Assembly (NCBI RefSeq): GCF_000716545.1
Contig: NZ_JNWZ01000021.1
Span: 88,060 to 152,059 of the forward strand
Length of the DNA stretch: 64,000 nt
Source: Kitasatospora phosalacinea
GTDB taxonomy: Bacteria; Actinomycetota; Actinomycetes; Streptomycetales; Streptomycetaceae
Direction: 5' to 3'
Positions 37,660-45,621 of this stretch are shown here, piece by piece; within the stretch, counting starts at the first letter, position 1; each line of letters starts with the position of its first letter. The position numbers and the translations under genes are program-made. A model generated the notes under the pieces. It was not told the origin of the DNA, ran no database searches, and worked only from the letters and a program-made list of their open reading frames with translations.

Positions 37660-39453
37660 ATGTCTTCGCGTTCCGTTTTACGTCCGGCCTCCGGCGGGTG
37701 GCGCCGGCGGGTCACCGCGCTGGCGGCGTCCGCGGCCCTGTTCGTGACCGGGTTGGTCGCCGTGGCCGCCCCGAGCGCGCAGGCGCTCGCGCCGGCCCCG
37801 GTGGCGTACATCGCCGATCTGTCCGACAACGTGGTGCGGGCGGTGGACAGCGCCACCAACACCGTGGTCGCCACCATCCCCGTCGGCGGCAGCCCGACCG
37901 GGGTCACGGTCTCTCCCGACCTGGCGCACGTCTACACGGCGAACAGCGGCTCCGGCTCGGTGTCGGTGATCGACACCGCCACCAACGCCGTCACCGCCAC
38001 CGTCGCGGTCGGCTCCAGCCCCATCAAGCTCGCGGTGTCGCCGGACAGCAGCACCCTGTACAGCGCCGACTTCGGCGCGGACAGCGTCTCCGTCGTCGAC
38101 ACCGCCACCAACACCGTGACCGCGACCGTCCCGGTCGGGGACGGCCCGTTCGGCATCGCCCTGTCCCCGGGCGGTGCCCGCGCCTACGTGTCCAACAACA
38201 ACGCCAACACCGTCTCGGTGATCGACACCGCCACCAACGCCGTCACCGCCACCGTCGCGGTCGGCGCCAAGCCGAACGTCATCGCGCTCACCCCGGACGG
38301 CACCCACGCCTACGTGACCAACCAGAACTCCGGGTCGGTGTCGGTGATCGACACCGCCACCAACGCCGTCACCGCCACCGTCGCGGTCGACTACGGCCCG
38401 TTCGGCCTCTCGCTGTCCCCGGACGGGACCCGCGCCTACGCCAGCAACGGGGACAGTTCGGTCTCCGTCATCGACACCGCCACCAACACGATCGTCGCCA
38501 CCGTCGGCGTCGGCCGCGGCCCGTTCGAATCCGCGTCCACCCCCGACGGCACCCACCTCTACGTGCCCAACGGCTACGCCGGCACCGTGTCGGTGATCGA
38601 CACCACGACCAACACCGTCAGCGCGTCCTTCCCGCTCGGGTCGTTCCCGTACGCGATCGCCTTCCCCCACCCGAGCGCCCCGCCGGCCGCCGACCTCGCC
38701 GTGACCGTCAGCGACTCCGCCGACCCCGTCCACCGGGGTGACCCGCTCACCTACACCACCACCGTCACCAACCACGGCCACAGCGGCGCCACCGGTACGA
38801 CCGCGACCCTCGCCCTCTCCGGCGCGGCGACCACCATCGCCTCGGCCACCGCCTCCCAGGGCACCTGTGCCGTCACCGCGCCGACCGTCACCTGCACCCT
38901 CGGCGCCCTGCCCAACGGCGCGTCGGCCACCGTCACCGTCGCCGTCACCACGGGAGCCACCGGCACGGTGACCGCGACCGCCACCGCGACCGCCACCGAG
39001 GCGGACCCGGCCCCCGCGAACAACACCGCGAGCCAGTCCACCACCGTCAACACCCCGCCGGCCGCGGACATCGCCGTCGACGTCGCCGCGCAGCCCCACC
39101 TGGGCATCCTGGTGCCCTACCTCACCTACACCCTCACCGCCCGCAACAACGGCCCCGCCCCGCTCACCTCCGCGACCGTGACGGCCACCCTGCCGCCCGG
39201 TGCCACCGCCACCAACCTCTCCGCCGGCTGCACCACCACGCCCGGCACCGTGACCTGCACCTACGGCACGCTCGCCAACGGGGCAAGCGCCGGCAAGTCG
39301 TTCCAGTTCCCCCTGCACCTGCTCTCCCTCGGCTCCGTCCACGTCACCGGCACCCGCACCGCCTCGGCCCCCGCCGACCCCAACGCCGCCAACGACAGCG
39401 ACACCGCGACCTGCACCGTCGTCACCATCCTCCTGGCCACCTGCTCGGGCTGA
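37660..39453 (+). CDS. Secreted YVTN beta-propeller protein with DUF11-like repeats
   Basis: 597 residues. Signal peptide with basic start, hydrophobic core VTALAASAALFVTGLVAVAAPSAQA. Residues about 45-350 form a seven-bladed propeller built on the unit SVSVIDTATNAVTATVAVG followed by a variable loop and SPDGTRAYVSN. The rest holds two Ig-like DUF11 domains (ADLAVTVSDSADPVHRGDPLTYTTTVTNHG... and ADIAVDVAAQPHLGILVPYLTYTLTARNNGPAPL). No membrane anchor or sorting signal is seen, so it is probably released or wall-associated. Such proteins bind other proteins or wall polymers; function unknown. A hairpin terminates it. Confidence 0.88.
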   Translation: MSSRSVLRPASGGWRRRVTALAASAALFVTGLVAVAAPSAQALAPAPVAYIADLSDNVVRAVDSATNTVVATIPVGGSPTGVTVSPDLAHVYTANSGSGSVSVIDTATNAVTATVAVGSSPIKLAVSPDSSTLYSADFGADSVSVVDTATNTVTATVPVGDGPFGIALSPGGARAYVSNNNANTVSVIDTATNAVTATVAVGAKPNVIALTPDGTHAYVTNQNSGSVSVIDTATNAVTATVAVDYGPFGLSLSPDGTRAYASNGDSSVSVIDTATNTIVATVGVGRGPFESASTPDGTHLYVPNGYAGTVSVIDTTTNTVSASFPLGSFPYAIAFPHPSAPPAADLAVTVSDSADPVHRGDPLTYTTTVTNHGHSGATGTTATLALSGAATTIASATASQGTCAVTAPTVTCTLGALPNGASATVTVAVTTGATGTVTATATATATEADPAPANNTASQSTTVNTPPAADIAVDVAAQPHLGILVPYLTYTLTARNNGPAPLTSATVTATLPPGATATNLSAGCTTTPGTVTCTYGTLANGASAGKSFQFPLHLLSLGSVHVTGTRTASAPADPNAANDSDTATCTVVTILLATCSG

Positions 39454-39466
39454 CCCGACACCACCA

Positions 39467-39499
39467 CCCGGCGGGCGGGCACCAGTTCCGCCCGCCGGG
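39467..39499 (+). terminator. Terminator of the beta-propeller gene
   Basis: Perfect 12-bp stem (39467-39478 with 39488-39499), 14 bases after the stop. Confidence 0.8.
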
Positions 39500-39535
39500 G
39501 GCCGCCCGCACAGGCGTCCGAGGTACCCGTCGGAC

Positions 39536-39988
39536 ATGACCGATGCGGAGTGGGCCGTCGTGCGCGACGCGATGCCCGTGCCCGCCTGGCTGGAAGGCCG
39601 CGGCGGGCAGCCGGAGGGCTACTGCCCCCGCCAACTGGTGGACGCGGTGCGCTACCTGGTCACCGCGGCCTGCGTCACCGACCGCGAGGCCAGCCGCACT
39701 CTGCTGGCCCGACTGCGTCAGCGGCGCTGGCGCATCACGCTGGTGCGGGCCGACGGCGGTTACACCGGACGCCTGGTCGACCTCGCCCGTGCCGCCTGGC
39801 GGATCGTGCTGACCGTGGTCAAACGCAACGACGCCACCGCCGGGTTCACCGTGCTGCCCAAGAGGTGGCTGATGCGCTCACGCCGCCTGGCTCGCGACTG
39901 CGAGGCCGGCACCGACACCTCCGAGGCGATGATCCGGTGGTCGATGAGCACGGTCATGAGTCGCCGGCTCGTCCGGCGAGCACACTGA
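39536..39988 (+). pseudogene. IS5-family transposase with in-frame internal deletions
   Basis: The ORF is open (150 codons) but too short. It begins like a full transposase (MTDAEWAVVRDAMPVPAWLEGRGGQPEGY...VDAVRYLV), then jumps to TDREASRTLLARLRQRRWRITLVRADGGYTGRLVDLARAAWRI, and later lacks the VVERTFAW segment between LPKRW and LMRSRRLARD. About half of the protein, including catalytic acidic residues, is gone. It may be a non-autonomous derivative. Confidence 0.85.
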
Positions 39989-40447
39989 ACACCCCCGGAC
40001 GATTCTCGATCAGCCAGCCCCGCGCGGCCAGGCGCTCGACCTTCGACCGCACTCCCTCCACCTTCGCCGCGACCACCTCCAGACCGAGTGCCGCAGCGAG
40101 CCGCCGACAGTCCACCTCCTCCCGCTGCCCGCCAGGACCTCCACGAGCCGTCGGTGGTCCGGCGCCAGCGAGACGAGATCGAGCCCTTCCCGCCAGGCGG
40201 GAACCACCGGCCCGGGCACCGCCCCGGCGACCCGCGCAGGCCGTTCACCGGCCACCCCGACCGACAGCGGCTCCTCGCCCGCAGGAGGTTCCGCCAGGAC
40301 CTCGGCCACCGTCTGACGGGTGATCACGAACCGTTCCCACGTGACTTCCGCCTCTCGCAGCTCGGCCCGCAGAACCTCCATCCGCTGCCGTGCAGCACGC
40401 TCGCGCTCCTCCAACAGCCCCACCACCGACGGCATCCGGCACCTCCA
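39968..40447 (-). pseudogene. IS-associated hypothetical protein, frameshifted
   Basis: The N-terminal part (MPSVVGLLEERERAARQRMEVLRAELREAEVTWERFVITRQTVAEVLAEPP...GLDLVSLAPDHRRLVEVLAGSG) is coiled-coil-like. The expected C-terminal winged-helix-like end (CRRLAAALGLEVVAAKVEGVRSKVERLAARGWLIENRPGVFSVLAG) is in another frame after a shift near 40120. A paralogous C-terminal fragment lies at 46949-47276. From memory, this family often sits beside Streptomyces IS elements; its role is unknown. The start is ATG 40435 or nearby. Confidence 0.65.
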
Positions 40448-40640
40448 CCGACGAGACGACACCCCGTCCCTGCCGCCGAGGCCCCGACGCTACGCCTGAC
40501 CAGCGGAAACACGCCCGCCGCTACCGGGAAGACAACGGCTTCTCAGCGGAGTTCGACGGGTCGGGCTCTGTCCGTGGGCGGCTTCGTGGTCGTGTTGACG
40601 GGGTGGTGGGCCGGTAGCTGGGCGGGAGGGGCTTCGGCTG

Positions 40641-40678
40641 TCCTGTCGTCCTGTCGTCCTGTCGTCCTGTCGTCCTGT
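40641..40678. repeat. 8-bp tandem repeat TCCTGTCG, 4.7 copies
   Basis: Four perfect copies (40641-40672) and a partial fifth, ending a few bases after the TetR stop codon. Confidence 0.9.
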
Positions 40679-40685
40679 GGGTGTG

Positions 40686-41261
40686 TCAGGTGGTGGCGAG
40701 TCGGCTCACCAGCAGCTCCAGCCTCTGCTCGGCTTCGGCCGGCGGCAGTCGCCCCGCCCGGGTCAGGGAGGCCAGTCCGTGCAGGGCTGCCCAGAAGGTC
40801 TCGGTGAACAGTCCGGGGTGTACTCCTCCGGCGACCTCGGCGAGGGTCTCCATCAGGGCGGCGAAGGCGTCCTTGAGGGGTTCCGGGGTGTCTTCCTGCG
40901 CGTATGCGAGGCCGCCGTCGAGTTGGAAGATGGCGTCGTAGACGGCCGGGTTGCGTTCGGCGAAGTCGAGGTAGGCGCGGGCGAGGGCGGCGACCCGGGC
41001 GCGGGGGCCGTGGGCGGCGGAGGTCGCGGCACGCACCGCCGCGGCCATCTCGGTGGCGCCCTGGAGGGCGACGGCGCCGATGATCTCGCGCTTGCCGCGG
41101 AAGTGGCTGTAGAGGACGGGCTGGCTGTACTCGATGCGCTCGGCGAGCCGGCGGGTGGTGACCGCGTCCCAGCCCTGCTGCTCGGCGAGTTCGCGGGCCG
41201 TGGCCACGATGAGGTGCTCGCGGGAGGCGCGCTCGCGTTCCTTGCGTTCCTGTACCGACAT
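40686..41261 (-). CDS. TetR-family repressor
   Basis: 191 residues. The N-terminal helix-turn-helix is clear (REHLIVATARELAEQQGWDAVTTRRLAERIEYSQPVLYSHFRGKREIIGAVAL). The ligand domain contains FAERNPAVYDAIFQLDGGLAY, typical of the TetR_C_33-like group. Divergent from a DUF1772 membrane protein with 91 bases between; two near-identical 13-bp inverted repeats in that gap are the likely operators, so it should control both itself and the membrane protein. Confidence 0.92.
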   Translation of the reverse strand: MSVQERKERERASREHLIVATARELAEQQGWDAVTTRRLAERIEYSQPVLYSHFRGKREIIGAVALQGATEMAAAVRAATSAAHGPRARVAALARAYLDFAERNPAVYDAIFQLDGGLAYAQEDTPEPLKDAFAALMETLAEVAGGVHPGLFTETFWAALHGLASLTRAGRLPPAEAEQRLELLVSRLATT

Positions 41262-41270
41262 GACTCGATC

Positions 41271-41283
41271 CTAGCATCGCTAG
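41271..41283. promoter_or_regulatory. TetR operator 1
   Basis: CTAGCATCGCTAG, imperfect 13-bp palindrome just before the TetR start. Confidence 0.75.
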
Positions 41284-41321
41284 ACAAGGGAGCGATATTA
41301 GGTCTAGCGTTACCACGTCAC

Positions 41322-41334
41322 CTAGCAATGCTAG
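41322..41334. promoter_or_regulatory. TetR operator 2
   Basis: CTAGCAATGCTAG, same palindrome as operator 1, 51 bases away (about five helical turns) and 19 bases before the membrane-protein ATG. Confidence 0.75.
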
Positions 41335-41352
41335 ATCCCAGGAGGGGCCGTC

Positions 41353-41799
41353 ATGTTCAAGGCACTTGAGGTGTTCACCGTCGTCGTCGCCGGCCTGATG
41401 GTGGGGGTGGAGTTCACGGTCGCCTTCATCGTCAACCGGATCCTCGGCGCACTGCCCGAGGACAGCTACCAGCTCGGCCGCGCCCACGGCGGCCGGATGC
41501 TCGGCGCCCTGATGCCGTTCTGGTACTTCACCTCCCTCGCCCTGAGCGCCGTGTGGGCCATAGCCGGATGGCACCGCTCCGGCGCCGGCCTGGTCGTCAC
41601 CGCCGCCGGGCTGCTGGCCCTCAGCGTGGCCATGTCGATCCTGCTGCTCGTCCCGATCAACAACCAGAGCAAGGCGTGGACCCCCGAGAACCGGCCCGCG
41701 GACTGGCGGGAGCAGAGCGCCCGCTGGGACCGCTACCACTACGCCCGCGTCGCCGTCCTCGTCGCCGCCTTCGCCCTGCTGGCCACCGCCCTCGCCTGA
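41353..41799 (+). CDS. DUF1772 membrane protein
   Basis: 148 residues; ATG preceded by GGAGGGG. Four predicted membrane helices (VFTVVVAGLMVGVEFTVAFIV; ALMPFWYFTSLALSAVWAIAGW; GLVVTAAGLLALSVAMSILLLVPI; ARVAVLVAAFALLATALA) and the conserved NNQSKAW...DWREQSARWDRYHYAR segment of DUF1772, a family including anthrone oxygenases. It is controlled by the divergent TetR protein. A role in oxidising or exporting an aromatic compound is possible but unproven. Confidence 0.88.
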   Translation: MFKALEVFTVVVAGLMVGVEFTVAFIVNRILGALPEDSYQLGRAHGGRMLGALMPFWYFTSLALSAVWAIAGWHRSGAGLVVTAAGLLALSVAMSILLLVPINNQSKAWTPENRPADWREQSARWDRYHYARVAVLVAAFALLATALA

Positions 41800-42266
41800 G
41801 CCCGCAGAGCGGGACGGGCAGACAGCGGCGAGCGGTCAAAGCCCGGCGAGGCCGACCAAAGCCCGGTGAGACAGGTCACCGGTCCGTGCTGCGCGGCCCA
41901 CGGGCCCTGGCGCTGCCCGCCCCGACCCGCGGCGCCCTCGCCCTCGCCGTCGGCGTACTCGTTCGAGTGCTCCATCCCGAACAGGGCTTTGCGCACCAGT
42001 CAGGTGCAGACGTTGCGTCCGTATTCCACGCGGCTCACCTGGAAGTCGTTCGGCCGGTCGCGGCGGAGCTCCTCATGCCGCGCACCGAAGGGGTCGACCG
42101 CCTCGTGGAGCGTGCAGCCGCACGCGTCCGTGATCGCGTCGAGTGCCAGGACGATCTGAAGCAGATGCCGCCGGCGACCACGTGACCGCCGACAGCGGCT
42201 GCTGATGCCGCGGTAGGGCGGACGCCGGGGGCGCGTGCAACGCCGGTCGGGCACGGCCCCCGTCCG
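41800..42266. other. Intergenic interval
   Basis: About 470 bases. Minus-strand frames here (for example ...HEAVDPFGARHEELRRDRPNDFQVSRVEYGRNVCT ending at 42000) may be a gene remnant but have no start. Nothing is firmly supported. Confidence 0.35.
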
Positions 42267-43163
42267 TCACGGAGCCAGGGTGACGGGGCCGAGCCCGGCG
42301 GCAGTGCGGGCGAGGGCGTGCAGGGCGGGGTCGTCGGTGGCTGAGCGCCAGGTGAGGGCGAAGCGCAGCGGCGGGGCGTCGTGGACCGGCAGGAAGACGA
42401 TCCCCGGGGGCCGGTTGTAGCGGGCGGCGATCTCGCCCAGCGGGTGGACGCAGCGCCCTGCGGCGACCAGCGAGAGGATCTCGTGCAGGGTCCGCGCCCT
42501 CGGCCCGCGCGGCACCCGCCGACCGAGCGGGGTGCGCAGCGGCACCATGGCGTCGACCCAGTACGCCGGGGCGTCCGGGCCGAAGTCCGCGACGTGGTTG
42601 TCCGCGAGGTCCTCCAGCGAGGCGCTGCCGCGCTCGGCCAACGGGTGGCCGGCGGCTACCGCCAGAACCCGTCCGGTGATCAGGACGGTGGGGCCGACGG
42701 TGAGGTCGGGTTCGGCGACCGGCAGCCACAGCACGTTGGCGTCGTGGTCCCCGCTGCGCAGCGCGTTGAACGGGTCGCAGCCGTTGACCTCGGTGAACTA
42801 GATGTCGCCGCCGGGGTGGGCGGCCCGGAACGCCTCGACCAGCGGCCGCAGTTCGTACCCGGCATGGCCGAACACCCCCAGCCGCAGGGTTCGTTCCGCA
42901 CCCGGACCGGCCGCCCGAGCGCGGGCCAGTCCGGCGTGCAGCAGGTCGACGGCCTGCTGGAGGTCCTCGCGCAGCCGTCGTCCGACCGGGGTGAGCGCCA
43001 CCCGGCGGCTCGTGCGGTCGAACAACTTCACGCCGAGCCGGCGTTCCTGAGCGGTGATCGACTGGCTGACCCGGGCCTGCGAGACGTGCAACCGCTCGGC
43101 GGTCCGACCGAAGTGCAACTCCTCGGCCAGGGCCAGGAAGATCTCGATGTCGCGCAGCTCCAT
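42267..43163 (-). pseudogene. LysR-family regulator interrupted by an amber codon
   Basis: From ATG 43163: a complete LysR helix-turn-helix (MELRDIEIFLALAEELHFGRTAERLHVSQARVSQSITAQERRLGVKLFDRTSRRVALTPVG) and the start of the effector domain up to AAHPGGDI. TAG at 42798-42800 then interrupts, and the same frame continues FTEVNGCDPFNALRSGDHDANVLWLPVAEPDLTVG... to the normal end at 42267. One base change would restore 298 residues. Divergent from a short-chain dehydrogenase gene that is itself truncated by an IS. Confidence 0.85.
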
Positions 43164-43165
43164 CC

Positions 43166-43181
43166 ATAACCCCCGTGTTAT
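43166..43181. promoter_or_regulatory. LysR-type dyad
   Basis: ATAAC-N6-GTTAT, two bases upstream of the LysR start, in the divergent promoter region. LysR sites are usually dyads with a T-N11-A core; this one fits loosely. Confidence 0.5.
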
Positions 43182-43263
43182 CGATAGGTCCACGGACCGC
43201 CCGTTGTTCCGCTGCTGACCTGCCGAGATGCTAAACGCATCACCACGTGAGAGGACAACGGAG

Positions 43264-43623
43264 ATGCGACGGACCTCGGTACTGGTCACCGGAGCCAACA
43301 AGGGACTCGGCTACGAAACCGCCCGTCGGCTCGGCGAGTCGGGCTGGACCGTCTTCCTCGGCTCGCGCGACGAGGAGCGCGGACGGGCCGCGGTGGAGAA
43401 GCTGGCCGCCGAGGGCGCGGACGCGGTCCTGGTCCCGCTGGACGTCACCTCGGACGAGTCGGTCGCCGGAGCCCTGCGGCTCGTCCGGGAGCACACCGAC
43501 CGGCTCGACGTCCTGGTCAACAACGCCGGCACCCCCGGCCGGATCGTGCCGCCCGCGGACAGCACGGCCGAGGAGGTCCACGGCGCCTTCGACACCAACG
43601 TGTACGGGGCGATCCGGGTCTGA
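43264..43623 (+). pseudogene. Short-chain dehydrogenase, 3' half lost to IS insertion
   Basis: 119 codons remain: the Rossmann motif VLVTGANKGLGYETARRLGESGW, VPLDVTS, and LDVLVNNAGTPG, up to DTNVYGAIRV. The catalytic S-Y-K part is missing. The next bases are the left inverted repeat of the IS3 element, whose first triplet TGA serves as stop codon. The remainder of the gene is not found on the other side of the element. Confidence 0.9.
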
Positions 43624-43647
43624 ACCGCCCCGGGTTCGATAGAGACC

Positions 43648-44514
43648 TCAGCTTGTGGTTGTGACCTGTGGTTTTGCGGTTGTGAGGCGGTAGGTGTTCT
43701 CGTATTCGACGGGCGGGACGTGGCCTATCTCACCGTGGAGTCGGCGGTGGTTGTACCAGTCGACCCACTCGGCGGTGGCGAGCTCGACCTGCGACAGCGT
43801 GCGCCAGGGCCGCCGGGGTTTGATCAGCTCCGTCTTGAACAGCCCGATCGTGCTCTCCATGAGGGCATTGTCGTAGGCGTCGCCGACGGATCCGATGGAG
43901 GCGGCGATGCCGGCGGCGTCGAGGTGCTCGGCCAGGCGGAAAGATGTGTACTGACTGCCCGCGTCGCTGTGATGTATCAACTCGCCCCGTCCGGGCGGAT
44001 ATCCGTCGCGGTCGCGCTGCCACAGGGCCATTTCCAGGGCGTCCAGGACGAGCCTGGTCCGCTTCGTGGTCGCGGCGGACCAGCCGACGATGCGACGGGA
44101 GAAGGTGTCCACGACGAACGCGACGTAGACGACGCCGGCGAACGCCGCCACGTGGGTGAAGTCCGCGACCCAGCACCGGTTCGGCGCCGAGGCGACGAAG
44201 TCGCGGTCGACCAGATCGGGCGCCCGCGCCGCGGACGGGTCGGGGACCGTGGTCACCACGCGCTTGCCGCGGACGGCCCCGGTGATGCCGAGCTCGCGCA
44301 TCAACCGCTCGATGGTGCAGCGGGCCACCGTGTGGCCGCGGCGGTTCAGCTCGCGCCAGATCTTGCGGGCGCCGTAGACCCGGAAGTTGTCCTCGTACGC
44401 TGCCGTGATCAGATCCTTCAGCTCCGCATCCCGGACCGAACGGGCGGAGGCGGCAAGGTTGTTGAAGGCGTAGTAGGTGGAGGGGGCGATGCTGCAGCCG
44501 TGCTCGGTGAGCAC
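43648..44514 (-). CDS. IS3-family transposase OrfB
   Basis: Integrase-core transposase with a complete DDE triad: D in CWVADFTHVAAFAG, D in ELIHHSDAGSQYTS, E in NALMESTIGLFKTELIK, plus the conserved ending WVDWYNHRRLHGEIGHVPPVEYE. The ATG at 44514 is not necessarily used: the frame continues upstream (ALVAFIDGHRGHFGGVEPICRV...) to overlap orfA, as expected for a -1 frameshift fusion OrfAB; a TTTCTTC stretch near the end of orfA could be the slippery site. Likely functional. Confidence 0.92.
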   Translation of the reverse strand: MLTEHGCSIAPSTYYAFNNLAASARSVRDAELKDLITAAYEDNFRVYGARKIWRELNRRGHTVARCTIERLMRELGITGAVRGKRVVTTVPDPSAARAPDLVDRDFVASAPNRCWVADFTHVAAFAGVVYVAFVVDTFSRRIVGWSAATTKRTRLVLDALEMALWQRDRDGYPPGRGELIHHSDAGSQYTSFRLAEHLDAAGIAASIGSVGDAYDNALMESTIGLFKTELIKPRRPWRTLSQVELATAEWVDWYNHRRLHGEIGHVPPVEYENTYRLTTAKPQVTTTS

Positions 44515-44567
44515 GCGGCAGATCGGCTCGACACCGCCGAAGTGGCCCCGGTGCCCGTCGATGAACG

Positions 44568-44894
44568 CTACGAGCGCAGATGTGGCCGGTCGAGCTCGGC
44601 CGCGAAGAAACTCGCCGCGGCCTTGAGGATCTCGTTCGCGCGCTTCAGCTCGGCGATCTCCTTCTTCATCGCCTTGATCTGCGCGGACTCCTCAGTCGTC
44701 GTCCCCGGGCGCTGCCCGGAGTCGACCTGGTCCCGTCGGACCCAGTTGCGCAGCGTCTCGGCCGAGCCGATACCGAGCTTCTCCGCGACGGCCCGAAGCG
44801 CGGCCGACTCGTTCGGGTAGTCACCGAGGACCTCGGCGACCATACGCACCGCACGACGCCGCAGCTCAGGCGGGTAGGAAGAGGGACGTGCCAT
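44568..44894 (-). CDS. IS3-family transposase OrfA
   Basis: 108 residues: helix-turn-helix (YPPELRRRAVRMVAEVLGDYPNESAALRAVAEKLGIGSAETLRNWVRRDQ) and a leucine-zipper-like helix (QIKAMKKEIAELKRANEILKAAASFFAAELDRP). It binds the inverted repeats and, fused to OrfB by frameshifting, makes the transposase. A broken copy of the same gene is at 36963-37266. Confidence 0.93.
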   Translation of the reverse strand: MARPSSYPPELRRRAVRMVAEVLGDYPNESAALRAVAEKLGIGSAETLRNWVRRDQVDSGQRPGTTTEESAQIKAMKKEIAELKRANEILKAAASFFAAELDRPHLRS

Positions 44895-44942
44895 GACTCG
44901 AATCCTTACACGAAATCGAGCCTCCACCGAACCCGGGGCGGT

Positions 44943-45383
44943 TCATATGTCGGTGTGGTCGGGTCTGCAGGGGTCCAGGTCCAGCCCGTCCGGAACCTTC
45001 ACCGGCTGCCCCTGGGAGGCGATCAGAAGGTGGATACCGTCGACGGGGACGCGGTGCGCGACGTCCGAGCCGAGTCTCACCATCTGCCAGAGCGAGCAAC
45101 CGTCGACCCTGGTCGCCACGGGGAGGGCGCATGCCTCGCAGGCCATGTTGGGCCCGTCGACCTCGTCGACGCCACAGCAGGCACCGCCACGCTTCTCGGG
45201 AATCAACCGGGTCCCACGGATATCACCGGGCGCAATGACACTGGCCCCGGGCACGCCGTCGGACAGGGCATGGACTGGCGGGTAGATGCCGCGTGCCTCA
45301 GCCTCGCCCGGATCAATCTCGTCCCACAGCCGCCACGGCCCTCCCCAAGGTTCCGGGTCCACGGCAAACGTCCCGGATTCCAT
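44943..45383 (-). pseudogene. Hypothetical protein, 3' end cut by the IS3 element
   Basis: 146 codons remain (MESGTFAVDPEPWGGPWRLWDEIDPGEAEARGIYPPVHALS...PNMACEACALPVATRVDGCSLWQMVRLG). Cysteines in GGACC and ACEACALP suggest metal binding. It reads into the right end of the IS, which supplies the TGA stop (ATA-TGA). The protein-like frame also continues upstream of the ATG (YGNGAQLPAL) until an in-frame TAG, so the N-terminus is uncertain. Family unknown. Confidence 0.65.
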
Positions 45384-45621
45384 GAGCGCCGGAAGCTGGG
45401 CCCCGTTCCCGTACTGCTAACGGGCGTGTACCGGCAGTGAGACCTGGGACAAATGAGTAAGCCGTAGCGGGGCAGCGCCGAAGGCGCCTGCCGCCTGTCA
45501 CAAGCTCGACCACCGTCAAGCGACCGAAGCGACCGAAATTTCAGAGGACGGCATGTGAGTTGATATCCGCTTTCGCACGAGGTTGAGATGGCTGCTCCGT
45601 CGGACCAGCGAGAATGGCCGG

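Larger units (their letters stand above)
43621..44945 (-). mobile_element. IS3-family insertion sequence, intact, 1325 bp
   Basis: Bounded by 18-bp perfect inverted repeats TGAACCGCCCCGGGTTCG (43621-43638) and its complement (44928-44945). It contains orfA and orfB on the minus strand. The flanking bases (GGGTC left, TATGT right) show no target duplication, so the insertion was followed by a deletion or recombination. Confidence 0.92.

Noticed and set aside
37960..38620. Regular spaced near-identical DNA repeats that could suggest CRISPR
   Set aside because: They code for beta-propeller blades in one open frame; no short palindromic repeat with unique spacers exists.
37678..39537. Minus-strand Gly/Asp-rich repeat protein
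   Set aside because: Its repeats mirror the propeller blades on the plus strand, which has the signal peptide and ribosome site.
35271..42800. Two in-frame amber codons (doxX, lysR) as possible stop-codon reassignment
   Set aside because: Other genes here end normally at TAG (for example 13193 and 54512), and doxX also carries a frameshift, so ordinary decay is simpler.
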